Source: Henricia sp. BOLD:AAB3569 (lineage: Eukaryota > Echinodermata > Asteroidea > Spinulosida > Echinasteridae). From it: a DNA stretch of 64,000 nucleotides. How positions within the stretch are numbered: the first letter of the stretch is position 1; each line of letters starts with the position of its first letter. A program made the translations under genes and the position numbers. Location of the stretch: positions 434,001-498,000 of the forward strand of contig JBBELK010000492.1 in NCBI GenBank assembly GCA_037783545.1, in the 5' to 3' direction. The notes under the pieces were generated by a model that had not been told where the DNA came from, searched no databases, and worked only from the letters and a program-made list of their open reading frames with translations. Positions 39,501 to 50,884 of the stretch are shown piece after piece.

Positions 39501-42324
39501 GTCTTTCCTGCGCACATACTTTGCTTGCCAAGAGCCCTTGCTGAATCGACTGGGTCTGGGATGTATTTCAGGAATATATATGAATATTGATTAGCCAGTG
39601 ACAGTGATCGCAACTGACCAATCACGCCCAGCGCATGTTTCTCGGTCAGCGCATGCAGTGCCGATAATATACTAAAGCAGACGTGCACGTAGCACGACAT
39701 TCAAAATGCATCATAGCTACACGGACGCTGTTGCCAACAGCAAGAGCCATTCACGCGCCTCGCTCCGTTTAGTGGTAGCGTCCACTTTTACTAAGGGGTG
39801 GGGTCTAATGTTTAAATGAACAGTCATTGTAAGGGCATTTTTTAATAGGCCTATCTTTATTCAGAGATTCTGCGTTTAGCTTTTAGCGAAATATAGTAAG
39901 TCTTCCTTCAGTTACGAACATTTATACTGCGTGCAAGATAAAATGATATACATGTACATAAAAAGATCTCCCCCACACAAATTGTGGTAATTGCGGCTAC
40001 GATGTCGCGAGATAAACAACACGCGAGATGGTTGTTCGAAACGTCTTCATTAAAAGGTCAAAAGATCCAGGTCAAAAGATATCTTGGCTCTCATTGGTTG
40101 AACAGCCCGAGACCTGAAATACAGCCCAGACCCAGTCAATTCAGCAAGGGCTCTTGGCAAGCGAAGTATGTGCGCAGGAAAGACCCTTGCGAAAGGAAGT
40201 ACTATTGTTTTCATGTCATAGTATGGTCATACATTGTAGGTAGTACATTTTTAAGTACATTGTACTATTCCCCAGCGCGTAAGGAATAACGTGCATGTGT
40301 GCAAGTTGGGTCGAACAATCCCCACCCCACAACTTCATCAGCCTCCCCACCTCCCCCGCTCCGTTCATCACTGTTCCTAGGAGTACTTCATGATGTCATT
40401 TAATAATGATGAATTGAACTCGCCATGACATGCTACGGTACGTAGCTTCTTGTCATGATGCCATTAGTCCTTGACACAATGTGCTCAGTTTCCATGTACA
40501 TGTACAGTAAAGTGTTCTTTGTGGCATCAAACTTATAACTGTAATGTACATGTACATGTACTGTGTTTAGTGTACGATATGTGAAAGAGGGTACATGTAC
40601 GCCTCTTTCGTTTCTCTCATTTGGTCTTGCGTAAGGCTGTGCCTAATGAATCGAATATTCCAATATTCGATCGTCCATCGAATATTCAAATAGCATTTTA
40701 CCAAATCGAATATTCGGTATATGTGCTTTTTCCACTCCAAACCAAACATGTCCTTCAGCTAGAAAGAAGTGTAAACCCTTTTTCCTTTGCCGAAATGGTC
40801 GCTTTGATGTCATATTTGAGTCTAAGATAATTTCTGCAAAAACTGTTCAGGCGAGAGACTGCTACATGTACATGTATACACACACAATGTATGTATACTA
40901 TGTACATGTATGCAAGTTACAATAGTCTTTAGTTTCAGCACAGACTATTTTTTGAGGCGGCAAATAAAAGGCTACTGTACATGTATAACTAACTGAGCTG
41001 TGAGTGCGGATGTGCCAGAATCCATTAATTTCACAGCAGACCTTTTTGTCAAAATCATAGAAAACAAATTACGCATCGAATATGGAATATTCGATCGAAA
41101 ATAAAACTGATTTTTCGAATAGTAAATTAATCTAAAATGCACAGACCTTGTCTCGTGTTGAGGTATGTAGGGGCAGTAGCGAGAGTCCCTCTGTCACATC
41201 TCGTGCTGGGTAAAAACTCATGTGTGCTTTTATCCACAATAAACGCTACGGTACATGCACAAAGTACATGTACATATGTATAACAAGGCATTCATGTTAT
41301 GCATGGTACATATACACTGGTAAAAAAAAGCTTTTATAGCTACATGCCTAGTGGGTGGTTCAAATCAGTTATACCGGTAGGTTTTAGCACAGAACTTCAC
41401 TTCTCAATTAATAAAATGGTACTCCATGGCTGCTAAATTACTTGAACCAGCTACCGGGTACATGTACTTAACACTAGCCAACTCGGTGGGCGAGTAGTTA
41501 AAGACGTCTGCCTATACAGTGTACATGTAGTATGCAGGAGGTTGTGGGTTCGAGCCCGACCCAAGGATGCTACATCATGTGTTTTTTTCCTCTCATAGTG
41601 GCTCTATCTGGAAAACACCGAGTATATTGATTGCTTTCGATGACGTAGAACATCCGGGAATATCTGGTGGTCAACAGTCACGCGCGTGCCAATAGACGCA
41701 CATAAACACGCGTAAAAAATACTTACCAGCATATTTTCATTCGAAGATGCCGCACGCGGGCGTTGTAATACGTTTAAATTATTGAGCATGCACTCGGCTT
41801 GTAAAAACGAAAGTGCTTTTACTTGATCGCGATGTGTATCCGGAAGAAATGTGTTTTTATCTTTCTCGATACAACAGCCATATATGGTGCAACAACATAA
41901 AGCTAGTTCAAGCAACAGAGGTAAGTGCAACCAATGCGCTTTTCTTGCTCTTTTTGCCGGTTATTACTCGAGCCACGTGGGTCATGAAAAATGCCCACCA
42001 AAATGGTGGATGGAAGGGGTGACGTCACCGGAAAGCAATCAATACAGGGCTAATCAAGTTACATGTACATGTACCTCAGGTAGTACAAAACAAACCCTAA
42101 TTTATTCACTCTCCTTGATGCTAGCCAAGTCACATAGAGTAACAACTTTTTTTGTAAACTTTGCTATATGAACTACAGGTTTCTTGTATGATGTGACAGG
42201 CAGTTACAGTGCAGCCTTCAACTATATGGGCTGCATGGCTGGTCTGTGCACTGCAATAGTTCTCGGTCTGCACCTACTGTGGACCAGACTGGTCCCAGAC
42301 AGCAGATGGCCAAGAATCGATTAG
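30337..42324 (+). CDS. Monocarboxylate-transporter-like protein (SLC16 family), 4 coding exons, 485 aa
   Basis: Twelve-helix transporter of the major facilitator superfamily, expected at the plasma membrane or another membrane. Exons are 30337-30532, 33799-33942, 36656-37627 and 42179-42324. All junctions are GT-AG and phase 1, joining to 1458 nt with the stop TAG. The start follows an AG acceptor-like site by three bases (CAG/AAAATG), so a non-coding first exon lies upstream. Six N-terminal helices run to about residue 188. Hydrophilic residues 189-285 form the central loop typical of SLC16. Family signs are HYGLANSITLTGASVG (135-150) and GGFLYDVTGSYSAAF (437-451). The N-terminal DGGWGW motif is absent (EFRHWP instead), and the helix-8 Asp of MCT1 aligns with Asn339 while Arg343 is kept. 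The substrate cannot be told; an orphan MCT (types 9-14) is likely. Confidence 0.9.
30553..31417. mobile_element. Inverted-repeat DNA transposon, TA target duplication
   Basis: The ends are CAGGGTGGATAAAAAACAAA and its complement, flanked by TA on both sides. The arms stay similar for more than 180 bp, and weaker inverse similarity continues to about 30835 and 31150. No transposase frame is seen, so it is non-autonomous. TA duplication points to a Tc1/mariner-type mover. Confidence 0.82.
31470..32241. mobile_element. Element with inverted ends TTAAAGGGACACAACGGCTT
   Basis: Left end at 31470; right end is the complement at about 32222-32241 with one mismatch in 20. Inside is a 46-bp palindrome near 32048-32094. 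Part of the same sequence recurs near 53518-53545. Confidence 0.6.
31672..31793. mobile_element. Short MITE-like element
   Basis: Ends GTGGCGTTCGATATG and its near complement CACATCGAACGCAAC, about 120 bp apart. It lies inside the element at 31470-32241. Confidence 0.55.
32340..32464. repeat. Pyrimidine-rich low-complexity tract
   Basis: Repeats of CCACTCCTCCTCC on the + strand for about 120 bp in transporter intron 1. Confidence 0.75.
32465..33437. mobile_element. 973-bp non-autonomous element with 23-25-bp inverted ends
   Basis: Left CATGTGGGCTATTTCACAAT and right complement ending AAATAGCCCATG; both flanks contain TTTGAC. Inside, TGTCCTCTCCAGGACA or a close form occurs at 32871, 33052 and 33226, about 175-180 bp apart. 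Confidence 0.7.
33799..33942 (+). CDS. SLC16-like exon 2 (residues 66-113)
   Basis: Acceptor CTGTCTGTTTAG, donor ACAG/GTAAGG. Encodes PLIGALTKYFGVRPVVAAG and the next helix. Confidence 0.9.
34678..34986. mobile_element. MITE with ends CGTTCACACTATCGCGG
   Basis: Inverted ends of about 38 bp at 34680-34717 and 34947-34984; an internal palindrome GGTCAAAGTTC/GAACTTTGACC sits at about 34791-34820. In transporter intron 2. Confidence 0.8.
35689..35836. mobile_element. 148-bp MITE, copy A
   Basis: Near-palindromic, with ends TATAGAGCCTTTGCACGGCG and the complement. A second copy in reverse orientation is at 54891-55028. Confidence 0.85.
35839..36033. mobile_element. 195-bp MITE next to copy A
   Basis: Ends CGGTTTCACAGCTGTCATGG and complement; inner words GGAGAGAACAA and complement also pair, with CACGTGG/CCACGTG in the centre. 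Confidence 0.82.
36034..36655. other. Intron 2 remainder, nothing recognised
   Basis: AT-rich intron sequence before the exon 3 acceptor, with a T-run at 36590-36608. Confidence 0.55.
36656..37627 (+). CDS. SLC16-like exon 3 (residues 114-437)
   Basis: Acceptor CCTCAATTTACAG, donor GGAG/GTATGT. This large exon holds helices 4-6, the central loop and most of helices 7-12. The reading frame is open upstream of the acceptor, but that part is intron. Confidence 0.92.
37628..38761. other. Intron 3, left part
   Basis: No exon is needed here, because exon 3 joins exon 4 in phase. It holds the poly-C run listed separately. Confidence 0.55.
38188..38213 (+). repeat. Homopolymer of 26 C
   Basis: Uninterrupted C run following GTTTGCG. 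The length is likely variable or mis-sequenced; the G-rich strand could fold. Confidence 0.9.
38762..39177. mobile_element. Foldback element, arms about 120 bp plus an inner palindrome
   Basis: ACACTTAACACGACATCC at the left pairs with ATGTCGTATCAAGTGT at the right. Inner arms pair at TACCTTTTTGG and at GCATCAAAGCGTGTA/TACACGCTTTGATGC (38893-38970). Confidence 0.8.
39483..40202. mobile_element. Inverted-repeat element, arms about 80-90 bp
   Basis: Left CTTTCGCAAGGGTCTTTCCT onwards (39483-39565) pairs with the right arm 40115-40202. Sequence like its outer flanks recurs at 50885-51020. Confidence 0.78.
40630..41150. repeat. Possible degraded inverted-repeat element rich in TCGAATATTCG
   Basis: Both ends hold multiple TCGAATATTC words (40648-40705 and 41075-41125) beside GGCTGTGC and its complement. 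A hAT-like origin is only a guess. Confidence 0.4.
41478..41570 (+). repeat. tRNA-derived SINE head
   Basis: Contains a tRNA-like A-box region (GGTGGGCGAGTAGTTAAAGA) and B box GGTTCGAGCCC with a long variable arm, like a Leu/Ser-type tRNA. The cloverleaf is not clean, so it is not called a tRNA gene. Confidence 0.65.
42179..42324 (+). CDS. SLC16-like exon 4 (residues 438-485, stop)
   Basis: Acceptor TATATGAACTACAG; begins FLYDVTGSYSAAF, the usual last-helix region, and ends RWPRID then TAG. Confidence 0.9.
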
Positions 42325-42478
42325 AAGCACGTTCCAGATGCTTCTTCCGTGTAACACCAACTTACACCAGAGTGCATTAAATATTTCTTTCAGGGTTATT
42401 ACCGGTATATGGGTACTTTCAAACCATCAAATATAAAAAGTGACCTGCGTTTTCCGTCTTTTGTTTTTTAGGTATGAC

Positions 42479-42613
42479 TAAAGCGGGCCTCCCACTGTGC
42501 GATTTTTGCTACGATTTGGTACGATTGTGTGTAGAGTCTATAGGCAGTCTCCGATAATCGTACCAATTTGTAGGAAATTCGTATCCAAAATCGCACAGTG
42601 GGAGGCCCGCTTA
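42479..42613. mobile_element. 135-bp MITE with TA ends
   Basis: Ends AGCGGGCCTCCCACTGTGCG and complement, with a TA at each end. Confidence 0.85.
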
Positions 42614-42901
42614 AGTGATTATTTTTAGGGATTATGACCCAGGGACCGCCGGGGTGAATGAATTCGATACAAATGTGGACAAATGTCCACATGATTTTGG
42701 GAAATCTGGATGCAATGAAAAGCAACTTGGCTCCACCGGGATTCTTTTTTTTTTTTCACACAGATATCAATCTTGCTTTTAACCATTGGCCTTACATGTA
42801 CTCCTCCTAGGGCACAGAGAACTAAAATTATGGAGAATTCACATTGATCATTGCACTTTATTGTACTATTAAGAAAAAAGTTGTACATTGTACCTCATAC
42901 C

Positions 42902-43832
42902 TAGCCTTGTCGAAGTCTGTGAGCTTCAGCTTGTCTTACGATGGTCACTGGCAAAATCTAGGCCTGTATACATGTAGAGCTAAATCCCAGGGTGGTGGCA
43001 TCATTAGCGACCTCACGCGGTGAACTGTAGCCAGTGAATAGACTGGTTACCGGAATATTTTGGTCTGAAAACCAGACTACACGTGCGAGGCTAAATCACA
43101 GCCTTGTTCTTTCTGTACACGACTTGTTTTATGGGCGGGGACTCTTTATGCTAATTTTTCAAAAGGAGAGCACGAGACGTAAGCTCATTGGTTAACGATT
43201 GTTTTGACGGAGCAATACGGCGCTGTTTGAAAAATAGCAGACCTTTTGTACGTACCTATTGGTAACATCACAAACACGTCATACCCTCTTGCAGAAAATA
43301 TGTAAGGGCTTTCTTCTGGTCTTCATGAAAGTCATCAATTTGCAATTTCCTCAGTTGTAACACTACGTGATGATTTCGCCATATTGCATCAGAGACATGG
43401 AGAGATGTCATGTACATTGTACAACATGTACAAACGCTTATGCTTGCAAACCGGTCACATGCACTATTTGACCCGAGGGTCAAAATAGTGAGCTCTGATT
43501 GGATGTTACATGTATGTAAGACATGAATATTTATTACCACTCGGGTTTTGCATAAGTAATTGCGTCAGATTTCCAACGCGCGCAGATATAAAGAAACACA
43601 TAACACGCCAAGTAAAGAAAGAACAAGGCTGTGATTTAGCCTAGCGCGTGTAGTCTGGTTTTCAGACCAAGATATTCCGTAACCAGCCTAGTCGCTGGCT
43701 ACAGTTCACCGCGTGAGGTCGCTAATGATGCCGCCGCGCTTGGATTTATCTCTGGTAGTCATACGGGCCTAGATGTTGCCAGCGGCCAGTGACCATACTT
43801 AGACAAGCTCACGCCAGACTTGGACAAGGCTA
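42902..43832. mobile_element. 931-bp non-autonomous inverted-repeat transposon
   Basis: The ends TAGCCTTGTC and GACAAGGCTA continue as inverse complements for about 235 bp each side, including GGTGAACTGTAGCCAG, TTTTGGTCTGAAAACCAGAC and AACAAGGCTGTGATTTAGCC. A related single end is at 28835-28990. Confidence 0.82.
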
Positions 43833-44069
43833 CATGTACCTCGTACCCCAATTTTAAATTACCGTGTTAATTTTTTTCTTTTTTATTCAGAAGTAGGTTA
43901 ATTAGGCTAATTTCTTAAATTGGACATCAAAAAGGACATCCCATTTTTTTCTTTGTTTTTATTTCTGATAATACATGTACAAGGTTCTTGTTAACAAGGC
44001 AAGTTCATAATCATCTGGTATGGTGCTCAATCACCATTTGAAAGAAACAATGATATGATAGCGAAATCG

Positions 44070-44140
44070 TAAGGTCCTCATCGGGATTCCAACCCGAGAC
44101 CTCTGACTCGCCGGGAATGTCAGCTGAGCTAAAGGCACAG
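44070..44140 (-). repeat. tRNA-derived SINE head
   Basis: On the - strand: CTTTAGCTCAGCTGACATTC then GAGGTCTCGGGTTGGAATCC, matching A- and B-box regions of a tRNA. Acceptor pairing is lost. Confidence 0.65.
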
Positions 44141-45398
44141 TGGTATACCCCTCAGGTTTTCCTTTTTTCTTTTGCTCGCTCTCCGTCTCTGTGTTACAAT
44201 GAGATGAGAGTGCAAAACCAATGTACGCAAAGTAACATTCGGTACTCAATGGAAGCTTTGATGAGATGTTACAAGAGTCTCATGTACATGTATTGTACGT
44301 GCCATCATTTTAAAATCATCTGTAATTATAGATCTCAGGTTGCATTTTTCATGAGTTTACTGCATGTGATAAGACGTACAAATAATGTTCGATACTAGGT
44401 CTGGTATGACTTTCTCAAAATACATTGTAACTACCATTCTATTGCAACAGTGCGCCTTTAACGCACTCCTGCGTACAGTGGCCCTGTTGAAACAGGCCCC
44501 CATTTCGCGGTGGAACAAGCGACAGAAATCTTGTCGCCTCTGCTGGACCAATCAGGATGCTTGGCAGTGCATTGCAGCATGATTGCAGGCATTCAAATGT
44601 AACGCGCGCAGATTGTAAACGCCGTGCATGCATGTGCTCGGTAACGCTGGCCGTTGTCCGCATCGGCGATTGGCTGCTATTTAAAGGATACTGGGGAATC
44701 CGTTCGATTACATTAGTCAGTATGCATCCCTGTTATTAATTTGAAAAACTGCGGAGTAAATTAAGATCGTCGTTTGAAAGTTTAGTAGGAATGGGACAGT
44801 CATAAGAAACGGAACCCAATACAATTTCTGTAAAGTATAGAAATCGTTTCTTTTCGGCATAACATGACCGAATTGATTAAATTACATCAAAATGACTCTG
44901 GTGTGAGTTGGCTCAAGACAACAGCCAGCTCACTCCACAGATTTGCGTGGATTTCCTCAGGGTATTGTTACGTCGCTTTGCAGAGTGGAAATTCCCTGAG
45001 ATCTCAGGATGTGTAACTACATGAAACATTAAGAGTCCAACCTTGTTAATCCATTGGACTTTTAATATTACCAATTTAAACAGGAATTGTCAGAAGTGAA
45101 AAACAAAGGAGGACTTGGAATTGTCCTTGTTCAGTTGTTACATGTACATGTATAAGCAGTAATCTGTGTGTACAGGGGTTTATGAGGTACATGCATTGTT
45201 GTCCTATTTTCCCTTTTCTTTAGAATTCCTCTGTGGGGTACCACTGTTCCTTTTGAATTTCTTTATGGGGTACCATTGTTCCATTGTGTTTTGTACCCCA
45301 CAAGTGCGTCTGTGTTAGACCACAATGTTGTACTAACAGGGCCTATTTATATTGAGGCATTAACGGACATAAGTACAGTATATAGAGGGTGTATGACA
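44141..45398. other. No gene recognised
   Basis: No convincing exon or repeat end was seen. A short direct repeat GGGGTACCAYTGTTCC occurs at about 45236 and 45269. Confidence 0.5.
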
Positions 45399-45774
45399 AA
45401 AAATTGTAGATAAAATGGAAATTATATTATTTTTAGAAAATTGGCTAACACATCATGCACATCGGTAGACATAAGTTTCATGTTTTTATTAACGTCGTTA
45501 TCATGTTGTGAAGGGGCTAGCTAAACTTTCCGAAAAGCTGATAGCAAACAAAGGACATGTCATATTGACTTCTCATGCTCCTTGATCCTGTTTTGCATCT
45601 TCCATTTTTTGGCCCAAGTTAATTTGAGCTTTGTTTACAAAACTAGCCCCTGTTCAGCCAGGCGTGAAATTCCCAACATGACGGTAATTAAAGCATGAAA
45701 CTGACAGTATGTCTACTGATATGTGTGAGCCAATTTTCTAAATATAATACAATTTCCATTTCATCTACAATTTT
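45399..45774. mobile_element. Foldback element, arms about 80 bp
   Basis: AAAATTGTAGATAAAATGGA at the left pairs with TCCATTTCATCTACAATTTT at the right. AGAAAATTGGCT and GTAGACATA also pair. Confidence 0.78.
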
Positions 45775-48611
45775 ATGGGTGTATGCTTTTTATTTACAAT
45801 TTATAAATATTTGCACAAATGTAGCTTAATTGTAACATTTCTTTGTAAGTTTGAAAATCTGGTATTTTTAGCAATACAATACAATGTATATATGTGGGTT
45901 CCCCTTTTGGACAAATTTGCCTTTTGCATTATTTTTTACAGGATCGTTTTCAGTTTGTATTAGTGTAGAACTATTAAACAGTGCATGCAATTAAAGCATC
46001 TTATTTTTTGTAAAATAATGGCATGAACTTTCCAAACTCATTCCATAATACATTGCTTTTGAAGATGTGAAAGCAATAATTTGTTAAATTGCTATTTAGG
46101 GAGCATGACCAGATTTTTTTCAAAAAATTTGATTTCGTTCTAACCTAACAAAATATATAAAATATGGGATATATTGTTAATCTTTGTTTTATGACAGACC
46201 CCATACATGTATTTACGCCTTATTTCTCATTTTACGTGAAAGTCATGTCATGCAGTTTAGACACTTCAGCATGGTAATAAAAAGTCACCTCTTGCATACA
46301 GAATAAATTGAGGGTGAGGCCATTACCAATTTTTAGAATTTATTATTTGCAGTAACCCAAGATTTTACTTTATCACAAGTTGACAGCAATAAACCGCCTT
46401 TTTCAATTCACCTTTTGCGTTTACACTTGTAGTGCCTACCCAGCTTCAACTCCCCTTTTTGGAAATTGCAGAGTTCGATTCGGCAAAGGCGAATCGAGTG
46501 TAAACAGGCCGTTAGTGGCTGAAATTTCTACAAGGCAGTTTACCAACATCTAGTCGCTGGGCTAGGGCCATTTAATTGCGAACAATCCTCGGATTTCTTA
46601 AGTGTATTTTCAGTTGTAGTCTACCTTAATTGGGACATCCCAAAACAGTATTCTAAAAGTGTCACAGCCGGTGCTGTGCCGTTCAGGAGTAAAATCCGAT
46701 TTTGAGTGCTATGACCACAAACATCGTCCCACTGTGACCTGCTTTCACATTTAGGATGAGAATATGACTAAAATCCACATAAAAAAATGCATAGCCATAG
46801 TCACTGATAGTCCATAGGGTTCTGTGGTTTTTAGTTTGTGTTTCATGACTGCCAAGGGAAAAAACCTTGTTACCAGACCCCACCCGGATCAGGAAATTGG
46901 GTCAAAAATGACTAAAAACATTCACAACATGGACTAATTATACATTTAGAAATTTGCCTGAGATCATCATCTTTCATATGAGTGGTTAATGGTCACTCTA
47001 CATGTACATGTAGCTAAAAAATTGTAGTCGGGACGCTCGTCAAGGCTAACCCTAATTCACAAATATCGCAATTTTCAGTGTTGCGTAAAATTATACATGT
47101 ACATAAATATACATATATATACAAAATCAACGTATAAGCGGCGGCTTATATTCTGAAAATTACGGTATGTCTTGCAACATTTAGTGTGGTATGAAGTGTC
47201 GTCCCATATAGGATGTTTGTGCTAAAATTTAATTAAATTTTTTGCTTTTTTGGGTTGATTTTAAGTTAAACTATTGGAAAACGGCAGGGTTAAGATTTTC
47301 CGACCCCTCGAAGACTTCAGGTCCCTCTCCTATTTTCAGCAATAATGAACAGATTCACATAATATTGGGGTAATTTTAGATGTTTTTGAAGACGCCAAGT
47401 CCATTTATGACACTTTCAAAGTAACCAGGAGTGGCCATCACTGACTTCTGGTGCAGAAGTGTCATTATCCCCATCATATTCAAGGTCATTTTCGCACAAC
47501 CCTCTAAAGATTTTACTAACAAAGAATATGTTTTTATAATTATTTACTTTGGTTTTAACCGTTCTCCATAACCAGTCTTACATATATCTGTGTGTGCCCT
47601 GGATTTTTAGTTTTAATCTTTTATTTATCTGTACTTTGTTTTAGTTTTCTTTGCTTGTCTTGTTGGTTTATATTTTACTGTTTATCGTCCTGTACATGTA
47701 TAATTGTATTTAGTCTTGTTTTATTTATACGGGGCAATAGATATTAATTTGGGCAAATTACATTTTCCACGACCCGTGGCGACTGTGCCAAAATAATAAA
47801 ATAAAATCGGTGAAACCTAAGACACTACCATTTACAGGTCAAGCTTTCTGTATGAAGTAATAGTCATTAAAACACTTCAAACATTTAAAAGTGGTTCGGT
47901 GCATACTACCTACCCGTCGTCATAAATTAACTCATGACTCTTTGTACCTACATGTCTGCTTCATGTACATGTAAGCATCAATCCTGTTCGTATTTGTAAT
48001 AGTGTGGCAAAATTGGGAAGACTGGCAAACTATTTAAGACGCCTAAATTCAGTTAGGCAATAATGGTGTCATTGATTGTCCTACACTCTGTTAATGATAG
48101 AGAGGAATCTCGCCGCTACCACCATTGTGGCGAACACGGAAGGAATGGGATTAATGACCATGACAAATCCCACTGCTGGGGCCAACCAATTTCCCGGGAT
48201 TGGTCGGCCGAAAGTACGGTATCCCACGATACTCTACAGTAGTGCTTCTACCAGGCGAAATAGTTCAAGGCCGAAACTTAGAGTTTAACCTCTGGTAATT
48301 GAGCTTTCGAAGGCGTGTGGCCTCCAATCAAGGTGACCATACCACGAGAAAGCAAATCGAGTTCACACTCACCAGTACATGTAAAGTGCACATTTAATAT
48401 TTAAAGCCAGTATACATGATTTGCAAACAAACATGACAAAGCAAAACTGTACGACATATTTTGCATTCGGACTGTAAATGTATGTCAACCATATAAAATC
48501 ACGGTGCATTGTACTCTCATCTAATATTTTTGCAATGTCTGGCAGCAATAGACTGAATCAGCTCTATAACCTGCTTATTGGAAAGGTACAATTATGTTTG
48601 CATCAAATTTA
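45775..48611. other. No gene recognised
   Basis: AT-rich and without a clear coding exon. A possible inverted pair lies near 46407-46510 (GTTTACACT with AGTGTAAAC). The 48076-48288 frame has no family that I recognise. Confidence 0.45.
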
Positions 48612-49205
48612 AAATAATAATAATAATAAATTCTTATAGAGCAGCCTCCATAAAAATTTTCTCATGGCACTTTACATATACAGTAAAAGCACATTAAAAT
48701 ACAGCACATTAAAAAGTACAAAACAAAACACAAATAATTTAACAATTTTATATCTTCCAAAAAAAAAGTGTTTTAAGAGATCCTTTAAAAATTTCATATG
48801 AAACGGCACCACCTACTAACAGTGGCAGGGCATTCCAAAGTCTCGGTGCACAGACCTGGAATGCCATGTCACTGTAGTACTTGTTACCGCCAATAGGTTG
48901 GAACAAATACAATTTTCCCTGAGAATTCGATCTCAAACAGCGGCCAATATCACGGACACGCAGGAGCTCAGCTAAATAATCCGGGGCCACACCGTTTAAA
49001 ATTTTGTATGTCAAACAAAGAATTTTGAATTCGATTCTCTGTTGCACCGGGAGCCAATGCAGCTCTTTCATAACTGGAGTGATATTTTCATATTTGTTAA
49101 TCCTGGTAACTAGACGGGCAGCAGAGTTTTGTATCACTTGTAATTTTCGAACTTCTTTGGAAGGAATACCAAAAAGAAGGCTGTTGCAGCAATAATCAAT
49201 CCAGG
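48612..49205 (-). mobile_element. 5'-truncated CR1-like LINE, end of reverse transcriptase and 3' tail
   Basis: The - strand reads WIDYCCNSLLFGIPSKEV, then VIQNSAARLVTRINKYENIT, HWLPVQQRIEFKILCLTYK and LWNALP. This is the standard C-terminal end of non-LTR retrotransposon polymerases. The frame runs from about 49205 to a stop at 48748. About 130 bp of 3' sequence and a (TTA)n tail at 48612-48630 follow. The catalytic palm is missing, so the copy is dead on arrival, as is usual for LINE insertions. Confidence 0.88.
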
Positions 49206-49414
49206 GTGTAAGAAATCCAGGAAAAGAAATGCAACACTTGCGTTTAAACTGGCATTGCTACAAGTGCCACTACATGTATCGCCCCTAATATAGAACTGGT
49301 TCAGGCCTCAGTCACGGAACAATTAAAAAAGTCAACTGCACAAAACACCCGACCAAAATGTCATAAGCTAGCTTCAATTTTTACCACAAAAAAAATAATA
49401 CTGTTCGCATACAC

Positions 49415-49552
49415 CAGCAGCCGATTTCACGAAAAATTGTGTAGTTTCCGTAACTTTTGGATATGGCATTTAGTCCCATAGGCTTACGGTAATTATTACA
49501 GAAATGTTGTGCAGCTTACGCAATGCGTAAGGTTTCGTGAAATCGGCTGCTG
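49415..49552. mobile_element. 138-bp MITE
   Basis: Ends CAGCAGCCGATTTCACGAAA and complement. Confidence 0.8.
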
Positions 49553-50036
49553 TACCAATAAGTTTACCAAATTCATGTATTATTTGGCAAGCAGTTTTAC
49601 TCAGTTTAAACCTGTGGATCTGCTTCGCTTAGGAAAGTGTACATTTGTCACAGAAACATCAAATATACCATTTTAAAGCGCAAATTGAGCGCTAAAATAA
49701 AAAAAGTAATCTTATTTGCACAGCTGGGTGTATGTATAAACTTAGGCTTTGTATCTTACCTTCACATGTACCTTCCAGACATTGCATGATCTGTTTAAAA
49801 AAACTCCAGATTAAAATAGCAATGAAAACTATTAAAAATACAAATAGATTAATAAATATACAGATAGATTTTAAAATCTGTTCATGAAAAACACCAAATA
49901 CATTTTGGACTCACTGCACAAAAATGCCTAATTTTGGCACAAATTTAAGCATGTACTTTCTGAAATAAAGTTCACATTGCCTTTATCCTTTTGCCAATTA
50001 AAAAAATTTAAAAATTGGGGCGAGAGAAAAATCAAA

Positions 50037-50107
50037 ACGGCCTTATCGGGATTGAAACCCGAGACCTGCTGAGCTATATCATACATGTACCTGCCAACAT
50101 TGCCGAG
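50037..50107 (-). repeat. tRNA-derived SINE piece
   Basis: On the - strand: ATATAGCTCAGCAGGTCTCG and GGTTTCAATCCCGATAAGG. It pairs in inverted orientation with 50365-50425. Confidence 0.6.
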
Positions 50108-50364
50108 TAAAAAAATTGGACTGTACAGTCGAGTTGACCTTGTACTGCACCCATTTTCATGTACACAACACATGCGGCGCGTGCGGGGAGTCAGGTAAAG
50201 TCGACTGTTCCGATTTTCAACACTTTAAACACTCACAAATCGTAACAAATACGATAAAATCGGACTAGTTGGCATTCCTCCCTCGGGTATTCCCCATGGA
50301 CCCAATTTTTCTCTGTCATGTCAGTATTGCATGGCAGCACAACTGGGCAAAGTAACATGTTCAT

Positions 50365-50425
50365 CTGCCCGGTGAGTCAGAGGTCTTGGGTTAGAATCCC
50401 GATAAGGCCCTTTTCCTCTCATCCC
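50365..50425 (+). repeat. tRNA-derived SINE piece
   Basis: GTGAGTCAGAGGTCTTGGGT followed by TAGAATCCCGATAAGG resembles the 3' half of the SINE at 44070. Confidence 0.6.
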
Positions 50426-50884
50426 AAGTTTGGTTGTTTCATTTCATTAAGCACCTTACCAGATGTGTGAAAATCACAACATGTACATGCTACATGTGAG
50501 GTGTTTCAAAATAAAATTTCAATTTTATGTCCTTTTAACAGCCTGTTTAGCAATAACGATCAGCTACATGTATTTCATAGGTTTTTTTCTGTGCACCCAC
50601 AAATATTACTCCGTAAATGTTGTTTTGGAAATATATGTACATGTGCCCCATGCGTAATGCTTTTCGTGTCGACCTTAAAATGTCCCATGCGCAACACTAA
50701 TTTTGCTAATTCGCCACTTTGATATCTATGAACTGAAACAATTAATGGCCCTGCTGAAAGGTAATTATAACATCGCAAAATTCAAAATCTTTAACGCTAT
50801 GGATATATTTCAAGTCACTTAAATTATTATTATCTGGTCGACAGATATTTCATGTTACAAAAATGTATATACCTCAAACATGGA

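Noticed and set aside
41478..41570. Possible functional tRNA-Leu or tRNA-Ser gene
   Set aside because: The B box is good but the acceptor arms do not pair, and a TACATGTA word interrupts the variable arm; a SINE head is more likely.
44070..44140. Possible tRNA gene on the - strand
   Set aside because: A- and B-box regions are present, but the T-loop (TTGGAAT) departs from TTCRANT and no acceptor stem forms.
48076..48288. 70-residue frame with some regular look on both strands
   Set aside because: No family recognised, no splice context, and the opposite strand has a stop inside the similar stretch.
48612..49205. Active retrotransposon gene
   Set aside because: Only the C-terminal end of the polymerase is present, with no palm motif and no endonuclease.
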